Source: UBA11346 sp038203025
GTDB lineage: Bacteria > Planctomycetota > UBA11346
NCBI GenBank assembly: GCA_038203025.1
Contig: JBBREK010000010.1
Location: 1 to 37,098, forward strand
Reading direction: 5' to 3'
DNA length: 37,098 nucleotides
Made by a program: the position numbers and the translations under genes. Below, piece by piece: positions 36,618 to 37,098 of the stretch. The stretch's first letter is position 1, and each line of letters starts with the position of its first letter. The notes beneath the pieces were generated by a model that was given only the letters and a program-made list of their open reading frames with translations, searched no databases and was not told the DNA's origin.

Positions 36618-36633
36618 TTCAGTCTGCTGTCAG
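36618..36633 (+). promoter_or_regulatory. Predicted regulator site before the small PepSY-like gene
   Basis: The plus strand reads TTCAGTCTGCTGTCAG, the same TTCAG-N6-GTCAG motif facing the other way. Its edge is 50 bases before the ATG at 36683. A further lone CTGACAG occurs at 36665-36671 near the ribosome-binding region and may be a weaker half site. Confidence 0.55.
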
Positions 36634-36682
36634 GTTGGCATGGCTTTGTCATCCTATCGTTCAACTGACAGGATGCGATGCC

Positions 36683-36958
36683 ATGACCCGACTACTTCCA
36701 GCCATCGCCCTTGCATTCTGCGCCCTTGGCACCGGGGCGGCCATGGCCGACCAGCGCTGCAACGTGCCGCTGGCAGAGTGGCAGCCGCGTGCCGCGTTGC
36801 AGCAGCAGGTCGAGGCCCAGGGGTGGCGGGTGACCCGGATTAGGACGAAGGATGGCTGCTACCGGGTGCGCGCGACGAATGACCGGGGCGAACGCTATGA
36901 GGGTACTTTCCACCCCGGCACGCTGCGGGCTCTCAAAGTAGAAATTGAGTACGACTGA
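36683..36958 (+). CDS. Small secreted PepSY-like protein
   Basis: 91 residues. Signal peptide of about 22 residues (MTRLLPAIALAFCALGTGAA, cleavage near AMA), then a mature domain of about 70 residues with the PepSY-like pattern: LQQQVEAQGWRVTRIRTKDG, CYRVRATNDRGERYEGTFHP and a final LKVEIEYD strand. Two cysteines (C26, C59) remain in the mature protein and could form a disulfide in the periplasm. PepSY-like proteins are often encoded next to two-component systems and may modulate the sensor or bind a ligand. It is transcribed away from the response regulator gene and shares its motif. Longer in-frame starts upstream (TTG 36635) would remove the signal peptide from the N-terminus and are unlikely. 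Confidence 0.8.
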   Translation: MTRLLPAIALAFCALGTGAAMADQRCNVPLAEWQPRAALQQQVEAQGWRVTRIRTKDGCYRVRATNDRGERYEGTFHPGTLRALKVEIEYD

Positions 36959-36965
36959 TCAGGGT

Positions 36966-36977
36966 GAGACGCGTCTC
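36966..36977. repeat. 12-base perfect palindrome
   Basis: GAGACGCGTCTC lies eight bases after the stop of the PepSY-like gene. Having no loop, it is a poor terminator; it could be a protein-binding site or chance. The remaining bases to the window end (36978-37098) hold no gene I can recognise. Confidence 0.3.
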
Positions 36978-37098
36978 TCGAACGCCAGCGAAGGTTGGAA
37001 TCCGGTTCCCACCGCTGCTCCAGTCGGTTTCCCAACCCCACATTTTCCCATCCCTGATGGCGCCGTGAACCGCAGGTTTCCTGGGGTTTTGCCGAGGT

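Noticed and set aside
36966..36977. Palindrome GAGACGCGTCTC as a transcription terminator
   Set aside because: A loop-free palindrome makes a poor RNA hairpin and there is no T tract after it.

Overview
The window is GC-rich, densely coding DNA from a proteobacterium. An alphaproteobacterium is most likely, possibly of the Rhodospirillales/Acetobacteraceae kind. This rests on the gene content (DUF3489 protein, NdvB-type cyclic glucan synthase, N-type ATPase, DUF2271/PepSY/ApbE redox module, VIT protein) and on strong G/C codon bias. It is inference, because no rRNA or other phylogenetic marker is present.

Layout. (1) 1-2.95 kb is an accessory patch: a phage Nu1-like terminase small subunit, a 78-aa protein of unknown function, a DUF3489 protein, an unknown 199-aa protein, and a frameshifted, truncated second copy of the Nu1-like gene. 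(2) 2.93-4.19 kb, minus strand: the DnaJ-like co-chaperone CbpA and its modulator CbpM. (3) 4.66-19.7 kb, plus strand: a ~2,880-residue cyclic beta-1,2-glucan synthase overlapping by four bases (ATGA) the first gene of a complete-order N-type rotary ATPase operon, atpDCQRBEFAG. The rotor gene atpE carries an in-frame TAA exactly where the first ion-binding residue should be. (4) 19.85-25.0 kb, minus strand: a tight operon of a DASS-family anion transporter, a lactate/malate-dehydrogenase-like enzyme with an unusual specificity residue, and a Ca2+-type P-type ATPase. (5) 25.3-29.0 kb: thioredoxin 2 behind a truncated persulfide-dioxygenase-like gene, a truncated divergent ArsR/BigR-like gene, a P1B-4-like heavy-metal ATPase and a thioredoxin-fold protein lacking its cysteines. 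(6) 29.4-30.8 kb, plus strand: a cytochrome b561-like membrane protein and a VIT-family Fe/Mn transporter. (7) 30.8-36.96 kb: a flavin-based electron-transfer module (DUF2271 protein, PepSY/flavodoxin/reductase fusion, ApbE flavin transferase) behind an OmpR-type two-component system, with a small secreted PepSY-like protein transcribed divergently.

How the genes fit together. The middle of the window looks like a stress and ion-homeostasis island: protein folding (CbpAM), osmoregulated periplasmic glucan, a rotary ion pump, Ca2+ and heavy-metal P-type pumps, thiol redox proteins and iron storage/transport. The right end looks like one regulon. The motif TTCAG-N6-GTCAG stands in the same orientation and at the same distance (about 49-50 bases) before three start codons: the response regulator, the divergent PepSY protein and the DUF2271 operon. 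This links the two-component system to the flavinylation/reductase module.

The most notable points are the nonsense codon in atpE, the translational coupling of a glucan synthase to an N-ATPase operon, the shared operator of the flavin module, and several decayed genes (Nu1 relic, BigR/Blh-like pair) that mark past rearrangements. All functional calls come from reading motifs by eye; no database search was run.
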